Source of the DNA: Platanthera guangdongensis
Lineage: Eukaryota > Streptophyta > Magnoliopsida > Asparagales > Orchidaceae
NCBI GenBank assembly: GCA_039583875.1
Contig: CM077164.1
Span: 69,967,628 to 70,031,627 of the forward strand
Direction of reading: 5' to 3'
Length of the DNA: 64,000 nucleotides
The notes beneath the pieces were generated by a model. That model saw only the letters and a program-made list of their open reading frames with translations, was not told the DNA's origin and searched no databases. The position numbers were made by a program, and so were the translations under genes. Below, in pieces: positions 44,718 through 54,245 of the stretch (its first letter is position 1; each line of letters opens with the position of its first letter).

Positions 44718-46594
44718 TCCATCCTTCTTCTTGACGAACAATACAGGGGCTCCCCATGGTGACGAGCTAGGGCGAATGAACCCGGACTCCACCAGTTCTT
44801 GCAGTTGAACTCTAAACTCCGCGAGTTCCTTCGGGGCCATTCGGTAAGGGACCCTGGATACAAGCTTGGCACCCGGTACTAGATTAATTTGAAAATCAAC
44901 TTCTCTATGTTGGGGCAATCCTGGCAGTTTCTCAGGAAATATCTCAAGGAAGTCCCACACTACCCATACATCTTTCATATCCAAAGCCATCTCTTTCAAC
45001 TCGAAATAGATCATGAAGACTTCATCCCCCTTCATATGGGCTTTTACAGCCTGAACTGAAGATAACAACATATGAGGTGCGAATCTAATACCTTGGAAGA
45101 TGACATAGGTGTCTCCACTCCTCAAGTAGATTCATTTCTCTGCACAGTCAATCCTTGCGAAGTGCCAGTCCAACCATGCCATGCCCAGAATGATGTCAAA
45201 CTCTGGCATTCTCAAGACCGTGGCAGGCGTATCAAAGGCCTTTCCCCCAATGAATATCTCTAGCTCGCACTTAGCGGTTGCGGTCATCTCAGAGTCGTCC
45301 GGGAGGCGTACTCGTCGAGCTATACCCGCAAAGTATTGTACACCCTCCATGTCTTTAATGAAGTCCTCGGACACAAAAGAGTTGGAGGCACCAGTATTGA
45401 ACAGCGCATAGGCCATCTTCCCGCCGACTACCACGGTGCCTAAGTACCAAAACCCAAAACTAAACGCTAGGAATCTATTATGTCTTACGCAAGTTAAGTT
45501 AAATAGTGAAAATGTGAAAGCTAACTGCAACATACATGCAATAACATCCTGGGGATTCCGTTCTTGCGCCATGTCCAGTGCGTACACTTGATCCTGGGCA
45601 GGGCCGGGGTTTCCTCCTCGCGGTCCTCGTCCTCGACCACGCATGTAACCCCGTCCTCGTGGAGCTGTCGTATGGAGAGCAGGATGGACGTTCCCAAACA
45701 ACAGCGGGCAGTAGCGTCGAATGTGGCCCGGTTGGTTGCATTCGAAACACACCCGCCCATAACACCTCTCAGGTTGCTGAAGTTGTTGAGGCTGAGGCGG
45801 TGGAGGCAACGTGGCCGGTTGCGGAATCGGGTGCTCCTCTCTAAAATTTTGGTGGAAACTTCCTCCACCCCTTTGCTATCCTCTTCCTCCTCTAAAGTCC
45901 TGCCTCTCCTATTGCTTGGGACAGCTTCCATCACGCCCTTCGCATGCCTCTTACCATTTCCCAAGTGGTCAGCCTCCAATCTCTTTGCCATATCGATAAT
46001 CTCTGCCAAGCTAGAGTCCGCTATAAACAAAAGGGCCTGCCTTAGGGGATCTCGCAGCCCTTTGTAGAAATGCTTGGCGTATCCTCTATCATCCAACTCA
46101 TATGAATCTGCAAACTTTGCGAGATGCTGGAACTCTCGCTGGTATTCCGTAACCGATTTTGATCCTTGCTTCAATAGTAGGAACCTCTCCTCGAGTTCAT
46201 CTCGAGCAAATGAAGGAATGAAGTGCTCCAAGAAGACTCCGGTGAACTCGCTCCAGCTTATCTCTGTATAAACCCGGCCTTGGAAGGTGGAGCCCATGAG
46301 GGACTTCCACGACCTCTTAGCATGTAGTTCCAAGATGGACACCGCCAACATTAGAGCCATGTTGGTTGGGCAACGGATCCCCGTCAACAACTTCTACACT
46401 GTGTCAAGCCATTCCTCCGTGCGTACGGCCGACTCCATCCCGAGGTAGGCGGGAGGGGAGAGAGCCTGAAAGGTGCTCAGCCAGTTAGAGCCCGGAGCCT
46501 GTTGTTGCACCGGAAGCTGCTGCGCCCTAAACGCATCCAGGATGGCGGTGAGCGTCTTGGAACTACATGCTAAGAGGTGGTGGATGTCCCTCAT
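44718..46594 (-). pseudogene. gag-pol: Element A gag, protease and RT start (5' half)
   Basis: Gag runs from ATG 46594 (ILDAFRAQQLPVQQQ, then FTGVFLEHFIPSFARDELEERFLLLKQG, FYKGLRDPLRQALLF), zinc knuckle CFECNQPGHIRRYC near 45740, Arg/Gly-rich linker, protease (ALFNTGASNSFVSEDF near 45400), then RT start (VDFQINLVPGAKLVSRVPYRMAPKELAEFRVQLQELVESGFIRPS...FVKKKDG) up to the C insertion. Breaks: TAG at 46394-46396, a 2-base insertion frameshift near 45848, TGA at 45132-45134. The protease has Asn where the catalytic Asp belongs. A 96-nt T-rich stretch with GT..AG ends (45535-45440) interrupts the zinc-knuckle-to-protease linker in frame and looks like an intron. Continues at 6458 downward. Confidence 0.9.
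45757..46282. repeat. Inverted repeat arm 1 (inside A gag)
   Basis: About 526 bp of gag whose reverse complement recurs at 46609-47132 at roughly 90-95% identity by eye. Spacer 46283-46608. Confidence 0.85.
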
Positions 46595-46608
46595 GGGCTC
46601 CAGCTTCT

Positions 46609-47132
46609 AAGGCCGGGTTTATACAGAGATAAGCTGGAGCGAGTTCACTGGAGTCTTCTTGGAGCACTTCATTCCTTCATCTACTCGAGATGAACTCGAG
46701 GAGAGGTTCCTACTATTAAAGCAAGGATCAAAATCGATTACGGAATACCAACGAGTGTTCCAGCATCTCGCGAGGTTTGCGGATTCATATGAGTTGGATG
46801 ATAGAGGATACGCCAAGCGTTTCTACAAAGGGCTGTGAGATCCCCTAAGGCAGGCCCTTTTGTTTATAGCAGACGTTATCTTGGCGGAGATTATCGATAT
46901 GGCGAAGAGATTGGAGGCGGATCACTTGTGAAGTGGTAAGAGGCCTAAGGAGGGCATGATTGAAGCTGGCCCAAGCAATAGGAGAAGGCAGGACTTTAGA
47001 GGAGGAAGAGGACAGCAAAGGGGTGGAGGACGTTTCCATCGAAATTTTAGGGGAGCACCCAGTTCCGCAGCCACCCGCGTTACCTCCACCGCCTCAGCCT
47101 CAACAACTTCAGCAACCTGAGAGGAGTTATGG
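46609..47132 (+). pseudogene. Inverted partial gag copy in A's leader (repeat arm 2)
   Basis: Plus-strand reading gives AYPLS-opposite gag: the segment matching FTGVFLEHF through FYKGL, the Glu-rich linker (TLEEEEDSKGVEDVS) and PPPPQPQQLQQPERSYGR. It is the middle of a Tekay Gag in the opposite direction to element A and lies between A's leader and A's gag start. It has its own stops (TGA after the KGL stretch near 46840) and lacks the 2-base insertion seen in A, so it was copied before that lesion or from a sister element. No function as protein. As RNA from A's 5' LTR it would pair with A's gag. Confidence 0.85.
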
Positions 47133-47370
47133 AAGGGGCAAGAGTGCCCCCCATCGGCTCAACGTGCACTGGAATCTACACGTAGAATACAAACGTATGG
47201 TCAGGTTGGCTAATCTTAAGTTCAAAGTTGGACATACTTAGTGTGAATTACATATGGGCACACCACTGCTTCCGCGAAGTCAGTTTGTCCCCAAACTGGC
47301 TAATCGAATGGGGGTGGTACCATTGTTGAAAGACTTCTTTAGTTGAGGATCGTAGCAAACTGATACCATT
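47133..47370 (-). other. Element A leader with primer-binding site
   Basis: Contains the GGGCACACCACTGCTTCCGC block shared with element C's leader, and the primer site TGGTATCA (minus strand, 47368-47361). Confidence 0.8.
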
Positions 47371-48457
47371 TGTAAGACCTCCCCCCTCCCGGATCCCAAA
47401 ACACGGCACGAAGGGGGTCTTATTCCCACAATAGACGCCTTGCAGTAGTATTAGCACACGGGCTAACCTATACCGCAAGACGCCTATTCTGCCGGCTACA
47501 ACCAATATCAATATATGCCAACCCAACCAAAACAATAATAAGAGAAGTCAAATCCACACAAGCATAATAGTCCAAAGTACATCAATTAAAGAAGCTAAAA
47601 CATGCTTCTACAATATCAGAGTGCAGCTAATAAATGCCCAACTGGGCTATATTAGAGTCGCTCAACACTCATATCAGTAACCGACGGTAGCGACGACACC
47701 GTCACTTCAGGCTCTGTCGTCCTAGCCTGGCTGTCCTGCTGCATAATCTGTGGCTCCTCTACCTGCAGGGTGACCTCCTAAAAAGGAAGACATAGCAACC
47801 GTTATTCGAAAAGACTAAGTGGATTCACATCCGCTCCCCCGGCGACTCCTCGGCAGCCGGCGGAGAAAGGAACAAGGGTACAATATATAACAAGTAAGGT
47901 AACAGGTACAAGCCGGTGGTAATAGTATAATAAGATTAACAGCAGTATAATCTAGCAGTTCTACAAGAGATATAACCATCCATCAAGTATAAGTAAATAC
48001 ATCAGGAAAGTAACTTAACTTTTAGGGATGCCCATACAAGCTTATAAGTTGAGGATCGGTTTACATAAAGTAACTCATCGTATAGGAGTACCCATACAAA
48101 CTTATACGATGAGAATCTTGTTTGTGCAATGCTATGTAATGGTATGTATGCTATGCAATGACTCACCCATGATTACACACATGCAACCGCTATGTCGACA
48201 CAGAGTAGTAGTTCCCACTTTTCGAGCAGGTAGCTAACCTCTCAGACATCAACCATCGTGGCCAGGCGGCGATAGTAGAGTGGGATTCTCTACTACTAAG
48301 CGGGCATCCACACTGCTTCACTTAGGCCTCTGTATGCCTCAACGCTAAGAACACAATAGCGGAGCCCACCCCCCCCCCCCCCTCGCGTACTATGGCCTAG
48401 CGGGAGTCTCGGGTAGATGTGCACCAAGAACCAAGTCCCGAACTAGCCTTGTGTGAC

Positions 48458-48790
48458 CCGGAAGGAGCCTCGGAAGAAAGCACGAGGGCCAAGCCCAACC
48501 GTTCACTTGGCACGGAAGGAGCCCCGGGACATGAACACCGAGGACTAAGCACAATCACCCAAATTCTAACTATCAACTCCCATCGGTGTGACGACGGGTG
48601 AGCCCGTAGACCTGCCACACTATCCTTAACCCAGGATTACGACACCGCGTGTCGACTCACACCGCATGCAATTCCACATTACCATGGCACGGAAGGAGCC
48701 TCGGAGAAAACACGAGGACCAAGCCCAATCGTCCACTCGGCATGGAAGGAGATCCGGGACATGAACACCGCGGACCAAGCCCAACTGTCC
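48458..48790. repeat. Direct repeat of about 100 bp inside LTR A
   Basis: GGAAGGAGCCTCGG..GCACGAGG.CCAAGCCCAA..GGCACGGAAGGAG...GGGACATGAACACCG occurs at 48458-48560 and again, slightly diverged, at 48690-48790. Confidence 0.75.
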
Positions 48791-50080
48791 GACTTTGACT
48801 CATCTCATCGCTATCCCAATTAGTGATGGTCAACACCGCACTTACATCCTTCCACAATGCTACCCGTAGGGAGACAACACGCTAAGCATTGGACCACTAA
48901 ATTCATTCCACTAAACAATTATTCACATGGCCATGAATTAACATCCCACATTTCAATTCCAAATGATTTCAATACAATAATAACATGATACGCATTCTTA
49001 TGGTTTACCGATTTCTATCAAATCATTTCATTTAAGTACGCTTCGCTTCACAATTCAATTACGTGAGTCCCAATTATTAAACTTCATCATTCATAGTTCT
49101 ATGATGGTTAACATAAAAGAGTTTACCCAAACCTCAAGTTAATTTGCAACATTGGCTTCACTGATTCCAAATCCATGTTATACAAACCCAGAAATTCCAA
49201 TTACAGAACACTATCAGGACAGCAACTTCGACTGGAGATTCCCGAAGCTGCAGGAATCTGGTAAAGACGTGTAACCACTCGATGGAAAGGTCTTTACAGG
49301 GGTTACAACTTTCATATTCAGATAACAACCCACATTTGAGAGTATCCCACTTGCAATTGGCTTCAAAGTCCGCTGCGTGTAGAATACAATTTCTGCACGC
49401 TTGGTTTGCCGGCCGTCAAATTCGTTTAAACTTTCCTGTGGCTACAGACTTCTCCTGAAGTATTGCAACCACTCGTTGGAAAGGTATTTTCAAGGACTTC
49501 AACTTTCATGTTTAGTCAAAATCCCAGATCTGGCCATATCACATCTGAAAATGGCCAAGAAGATCGTTGCGCGCAGAACACAGATTCTGCACGCATCTTA
49601 AAGCGGAATGAATGGCATCGGTTCATCTTCCTCCTCAAGTCGATCTTCCAAAATTACCTCCAGAAATTTCTCCTCACTTATTCATCCTCATGACGCCATT
49701 ACTCTTCAAGAAATCATCCCCCATCTTCTCATAGAAGGTTGGAGAGGTTGAAGACCACTATCCTTAGAGCACAAGCCCTAGAACGGCCTCTTCCTAGATA
49801 AATCACCATCTCACAAATCTAGACTCTTTTGAGTCGACATCTCACCTAGATATCTATAGATCTAGCACCAAGGGAGAGGGTAGGAAGCTCACCTCATTTC
49901 CGGCGTTTCCACCAATTCCGGCCATGGACCTTATAACTCTTCTCGGCGGCATCTTCTCCTTCACGGCGGTGGCGGTTCTTCTCCTCTTGGACTTGCTCCA
50001 TCAGTTTCTCCCTCTCTACAGAAGTTCTCTCAGAAAAATGGCTGGAATGAGGAGTGAAAACGGCTAGGGTTTTCGCAACC

Positions 50081-50560
50081 CTTATATGTGAAAAGTGACA
50101 CGGGTAGGGACACGCCCGTGTCCTTACCAGTGTCCTGCTCGGGCGAAGCGTCAACGACAGTTTTAGTGTCGGTTCAATACTCGACACGGGTAGGGACACG
50201 CCCGTGTCCCTACACGTGTCCACATGACACGACCGTGTTCTCTGGTCGTGTCCTTCTCTGGACACGCCTCGTCGAACTCAACTCGACACACAAGGGTAGG
50301 GACACGCCCGTGTCTCTACCCGTGTCCTTCTCGGGGACACTTCGTCGAGCTATACTCGACACACACGGGTAGGGACACGCTCGTGTCTCTACCCGTATAC
50401 TTCACGGGAACAATGGTTGAACATACACGGGTAGTGACACGCCCGTGTCACTACCCGTGTCCTTTACTGGACATTCTCGAGCCGTCGATTCGAGAGCAGG
50501 GCTCTCCCACACGGGTAGGGACACGCCCGTGCCTCTACCCGTGTCCTATTCTGGACTGAT
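50081..50560 (-). promoter_or_regulatory. Palindrome array and TATA-like box of A 5' LTR
   Basis: Four perfect and several near copies of GACACGCCCGTGTC (reverse complement of B's core) with TAGGGACACG / CTACCCGTGT outer arms, so that each unit can fold into a long hairpin. In sense the array ends right before CACATATAAG (50090-50081). The start site would lie near 50050. Function inferred. Confidence 0.65.
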
Positions 50561-50672
50561 TTCTCCTCCCATTTACAAGTGCATCCCAGTTGTCAGCACT
50601 CCCCCGAACCCAAGTCAGCTCTCCTGACTCAAAAACGCGTATGAGGGGCCTAGTGCAAATCGGGACGTTACA

Positions 50673-51137
50673 CTATCTGTAGGATCTAGTGATAGATTTG
50701 AGTTGTAGGTGTTTTGACCCTGAAGTAGGGTTGTTGCCCAGATCTTTGTGTTGATCTGATGTAGGAGACCAGCTGGGTCTCTGAACTGTAGGAGTTGGAT
50801 GACTCTGGGTTATTGGGCTGTTGAGCCTGAGCTAAGGCTGTAGGGCCCAATATAGGGCCTGGAAGTAGACTTGAGAGATTCTGAGAAATCTGACTTATAA
50901 GCTCTTGAAATCGAGTTTTGGAGAAATTTGTTGAGTCTAGCACACTGCTAGATAGGCTCAGGGGGACAACAGATATACTCATACTTTTGGGAACCACTAT
51001 AATTGATGTGTATTCTGTTTTGTGCTTGATTAGTTGCACATTATTTCTTATAACTACTAAAATATGTAAATAAACCAACAAGTTGCTGGACTACTTATTT
51101 ACCCCCTTCCCTCTAAGTGAGTTAGAGTACCATCAAT
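50673..51137 (+). mobile_element. Relic Sirevirus LTR fragment (element G)
   Basis: Read as reverse complement it aligns with the F1/F2 LTR: CTATCTAGCAGTGTGCTAGA against CTATCTAGTAGTGTACTAGA, TATAGTGGTTCCC, repeated CTACAACTCA and CCTCAG motifs, and near 51105 an eroded version of the TTCACCCCCCTCTAGGTG end. No primer site follows. Old, truncated by the insertion of A at 50672. Confidence 0.65.
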
Positions 51138-52152
51138 AACAATCTTTGGAAGCCCTAGAGAAGAAAAAGAACTGGCTCTCTATTCAAATTCAGGGATAAT
51201 ATGATGGTCGACTGATTTTTTGGAAGAACATTTACTGCAGCAGATGAACGATGATCTTCCTGATCTTCTCTGTCGACTTCCGTTAAAAACACTAATCGAT
51301 GTAACGTTGACTTTGTATAGTAGTTGCGTCGAACTCTGGCTTCATTTTGGATAACTATTGACTTAATAGTGTAATCGATGTTACTTTGACAACACATCGA
51401 AGTATGCATTGATATAAACCTTAAAGCAATGTCAACTGATTTAATTATGTTGCTCTAACTTCTAATCGAATTAACATAGACATTAAGTCAAAGTTGCAAT
51501 GACTTCTAGTCAACACCTATTGGCATTTCTTGATTTTCCTCTAAAATTAAGTGTGACAATCTCATGTCATTTACTCCACTGATATCCTAGGACTTTTAAG
51601 ATCATATTACCCTCTTTATACATCATGGATAATAAATCTAAAATATAAAATCACTCAAAATATAATTTGTTAAGGTAAATAATATGGGTTTTTCCCAACA
51701 AAATCTTCTATCAATGGGTGGGTGAATAGCCACCCCTCCCAAAACATGATTACCAAGATGCCCCTTCAAAAGCTATAAAAAGGCAATGGATCACCATTTA
51801 GAGATATTGCATTCTACACTTATGAGAGCTCCTTAGAAGATCTCTCAGGACTCTCATTCGATGTTTGAAGATCTCCTTTATGCCCCCTTAAAGATCTCTT
51901 TTATACTTGAAGATTTCCTTCGGTCCTTTGAAGGCGACTCAAGTATCTCATTTAGCTTCTTACGCCAAGCTCCCACCTTGCAAGATGCTTGACATTGTGC
52001 TCTGCAACAACGCCTTCACGCTCATGGTGCACTGAAAATGCCTTTGCGTTTATGTCGCACTGACAACGCCTTCGTGCTCATGATACACTGACAATGCCTC
52101 TGCGCTCATGGCACAATAAAACAACCTTCGCGCTCACGATGCGCTCAAAATG
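51138..52152 (+). mobile_element. Unassigned relic, LTR-like (element H), split by F2
   Basis: Not closely related to the others by eye. 51200-51540 holds diverged (A/G)TCGA(T/C)/GTTGAC motifs in inverted pairs (GGTCGAC, TAATCGATGT, CTAATCGAATT). 51773-51783 is a strong TATA box (CTATAAAAAGG), and 52004-52152 is a tandem array. This resembles the first part of a plus-strand LTR. No protein-coding segment. F2 interrupts it at 52153; the left flank of F2 is AAATG. Confidence 0.45.
52004..52152 (+). repeat. Tandem repeats, about 28-29 bp, five units
   Basis: Units of the form GCCTTCGTGCTCATGATACA + CTGACAA repeat about five times with substitutions. The array is cut by F2. Confidence 0.75.
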
Positions 52153-53980
52153 TGAAATAAATAGTGCCTAACCACCTAGAGGGGGGGTGAATAGGTGTAC
52201 TTTTCCTTTTTAATTTTAAGGCAGAAACTCTGTACAATTAAACCTGTTTTTGCAATATTCTACAACTATCACAACACAGCAACCACAGAAACAAACATAC
52301 ACAGAGTGCACACAGTGTTTATAGTGGTTCCCCAAGGTCTGGGTACATCCACTTTCCCCCTTTTCCTATCTAGTAGTGTACTAGATTCAGCCTAACTTCA
52401 GCACTTCTCCTCAGATCCTCAGATCTTACAGCTCAGAACCCCAAACCAGGTTCCTACAACTTAGAGTGTCCCCACTCCTACAACTCAGGAACAAAGCCCT
52501 ACCACTCAGTCTTCAACAAGACCTACTTAGGCTAAACAGCCCTACCTCAGCCTTCAACAAGGCCTACACTCAGAGAATTGATTCTCCTACACTCAGGCTC
52601 AAATGCCCTACCTCAGCCTTTATAAATTTAGTCTTATAACTCAGATCCCTTAGGATCCTACAAAAAGATAATGTAAGTTTGTAGATCACCACTCAGTTTG
52701 AGAGAATGAAGAGGGCAATATTCTTGATCAGTTCTTGATAGCACTGATTCTTGAGATCAACTTTGGCTTTGCTTTCTTCAAGGCTTCTTGAGTCTGAACT
52801 CAGTAAAGTTGATCTTCTTGAAGTAGATCTGCTGGGAACTTCCTTCTTAGGTTGGAGAATTAAATCTGGATCCTACTTTGCAGTCTGGTTCAGAAACTGC
52901 TACTTAAGAGATTTGATTAACAAGTCTCTTTCTTGACTCCAATTACTGGAGTTCTCTCTCTCCAAGTAACTCTGAAGTTTCTTCAAAATACTGATTTACA
53001 GTTTTCTCTGGATCAGTCTTGATCTTCTTAATCTTCTGATTAATTCTTTTTATTGATTGATCAAAAATCCCCTCCTGTTGAAGGAGAAAGGCCTTTATAT
53101 AGTCTTCCTCCAAGGTAACCGGCTGATCCGGTTTCTAACGAACTTCTGACAGCTCTGATAGTTGCAGTGGACCGGTTGAAATGGCAGCTGCCAAGTCATC
53201 CAGTCACTTCTTGAAAAAACTGTCTCTGTCTGAAAGTCTCGAGACTGTTCTTCATTATGTGTCGACAGAAATAGACCAAGTGTCGACACAAGTGAACTAA
53301 GTGTCGACACTAGCCTTGAAGGTGTCGACACAACTCCTTGTGTTGTTGTAACAGCTTCTCGACACTGCTTCTTCAGAATGTGTCGACACTGATTCTCTGT
53401 ATCGACACAAGTACTTCATCTTTAACACTTAGCTGAATTCTGTTGTGTGTCGACACATCTCCTTTGTGTCGACACATGTCTTCTTGTGTTGAAACTTGCT
53501 GAGTGTCGACACATCTCCTTTGTGTCGACATAAGTACTTCTTTTACTTTAACTTTTTTGAAGCTTGCTGAGTGTCGACACAGTCTCCAGGTGTCGACACA
53601 TTTGATGTCGACTAAGCTTCTCTGGGTGTCGACATTGCTCCAAGTGTCGACACAGATTATGTTGACAATTCTTCATAGTGTGTCGACACTGCCTGTATGT
53701 GTCGACACTTTTCTTCTGGTGTCGACTCTGCCTTTCCTGGTGTCGACACAATCTACTCCAAGTGTCGACACAGCTTCTCTAAGTGTCGACACAAGCCTTT
53801 ATAAGTGTCAACACTGCATCTCTAGGTGTCGACACATGGACTTAGAAACTTTTCTGCATTTCCTGCAATTACTTAACCTGCACATATAAACTCAAAGCAC
53901 ATCAAATACACCTTGATGTATATCATTGAGTAAGGTGAGGCTTCTTCAAATCTGGTACACATTTTCCAATGTACCCAACA
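52153..53980 (-). mobile_element. 3' LTR of F2, 1828 bp
   Basis: TGAAATAAATAG...GTACCCAACA; pair of 62884 onward. Hairpin CACCTAGAGGGG..TGAATAGGTG at about 52173-52197, TATA box about 53103-53091 (minus), GTGTCGACAC array 53265-53840. The next bases (ATCTCACCCTATTT) are the polypurine tract with one purine replaced compared with D. Confidence 0.93.
53265..53840. repeat. GTGTCGACAC palindrome array in F2 3' LTR
   Basis: Same 10-bp palindrome as F1, more than 15 copies with more variants (GTGTCAACAC, TGTTGACA), again between the LTR start (sense) and the TATA box. Confidence 0.92.
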
Positions 53981-54245
53981 ATCTCACCCTATTTGGAGAA
54001 GTCATAACCCTTAGTCAATGATATACACCATTCATAACAAATACTCATTATGATGTATAATAATATTATATGGCAGCGTAAATACTAAACAAAACATGTA
54101 TAAACAATCTTCACAGAATAAAAAATGTAACAGATTGAACATCAAACATTGTTTTGTTATAACTTCCAAAAGTTTCGTTAATCAAAAGTTTACATGGATT
54201 TTAAAGCAAATGATTACAAAGTTATAAACTTAAGAAAATTCTATC

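Larger units (their letters stand above)
3100..50672 (-). mobile_element. Element A: Ty3/gypsy chromovirus (Tekay-like), split by nested element C
   Basis: On the minus strand the order is 5' LTR (50672-47371), Met-tRNA primer site (47368-47361), leader with inverted gag copy, gag, protease, reverse transcriptase, RNase H, integrase, chromodomain and 3' LTR (3699-3100, cut by element B). Element C (6459-44717) interrupts the reverse transcriptase and is flanked by TCCAT on both sides. Without C, A spans about 9.3 kb. The chromodomain at the end of integrase and TGTAAC-type termini place it among Tekay-like chromoviruses. LTR ends differ at several percent of sites by eye, mostly C/T or G/A, so it is older than E and F1. 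Confidence 0.9.
47371..50672 (-). mobile_element. 5' LTR of element A, 3302 bp
   Basis: TGTAAGACCTCC at the low end and GGGACGTTACA at the high end. Sense order: palindrome array (50560-50095), TATA-like CATATAAG (50088-50081), leader-like region, AT-rich 48900-49700, a repeated 100-bp block at 48458-48560 and 48690-48790 (CACGGAAGGAGC...ACATGAACACC), C-run at 48366-48382, and TTATACGA-type inverted motifs at 48010-48115 similar to those of C. The 3' LTR remnant matches its first 600 bp. Confidence 0.9.

Noticed and set aside
50673..52152. Possible host gene between A and F2
   Set aside because: The left part aligns with Sirevirus LTRs and the right part has LTR-like motifs; no ORF above about 130 codons and no splice-consistent coding stretch.
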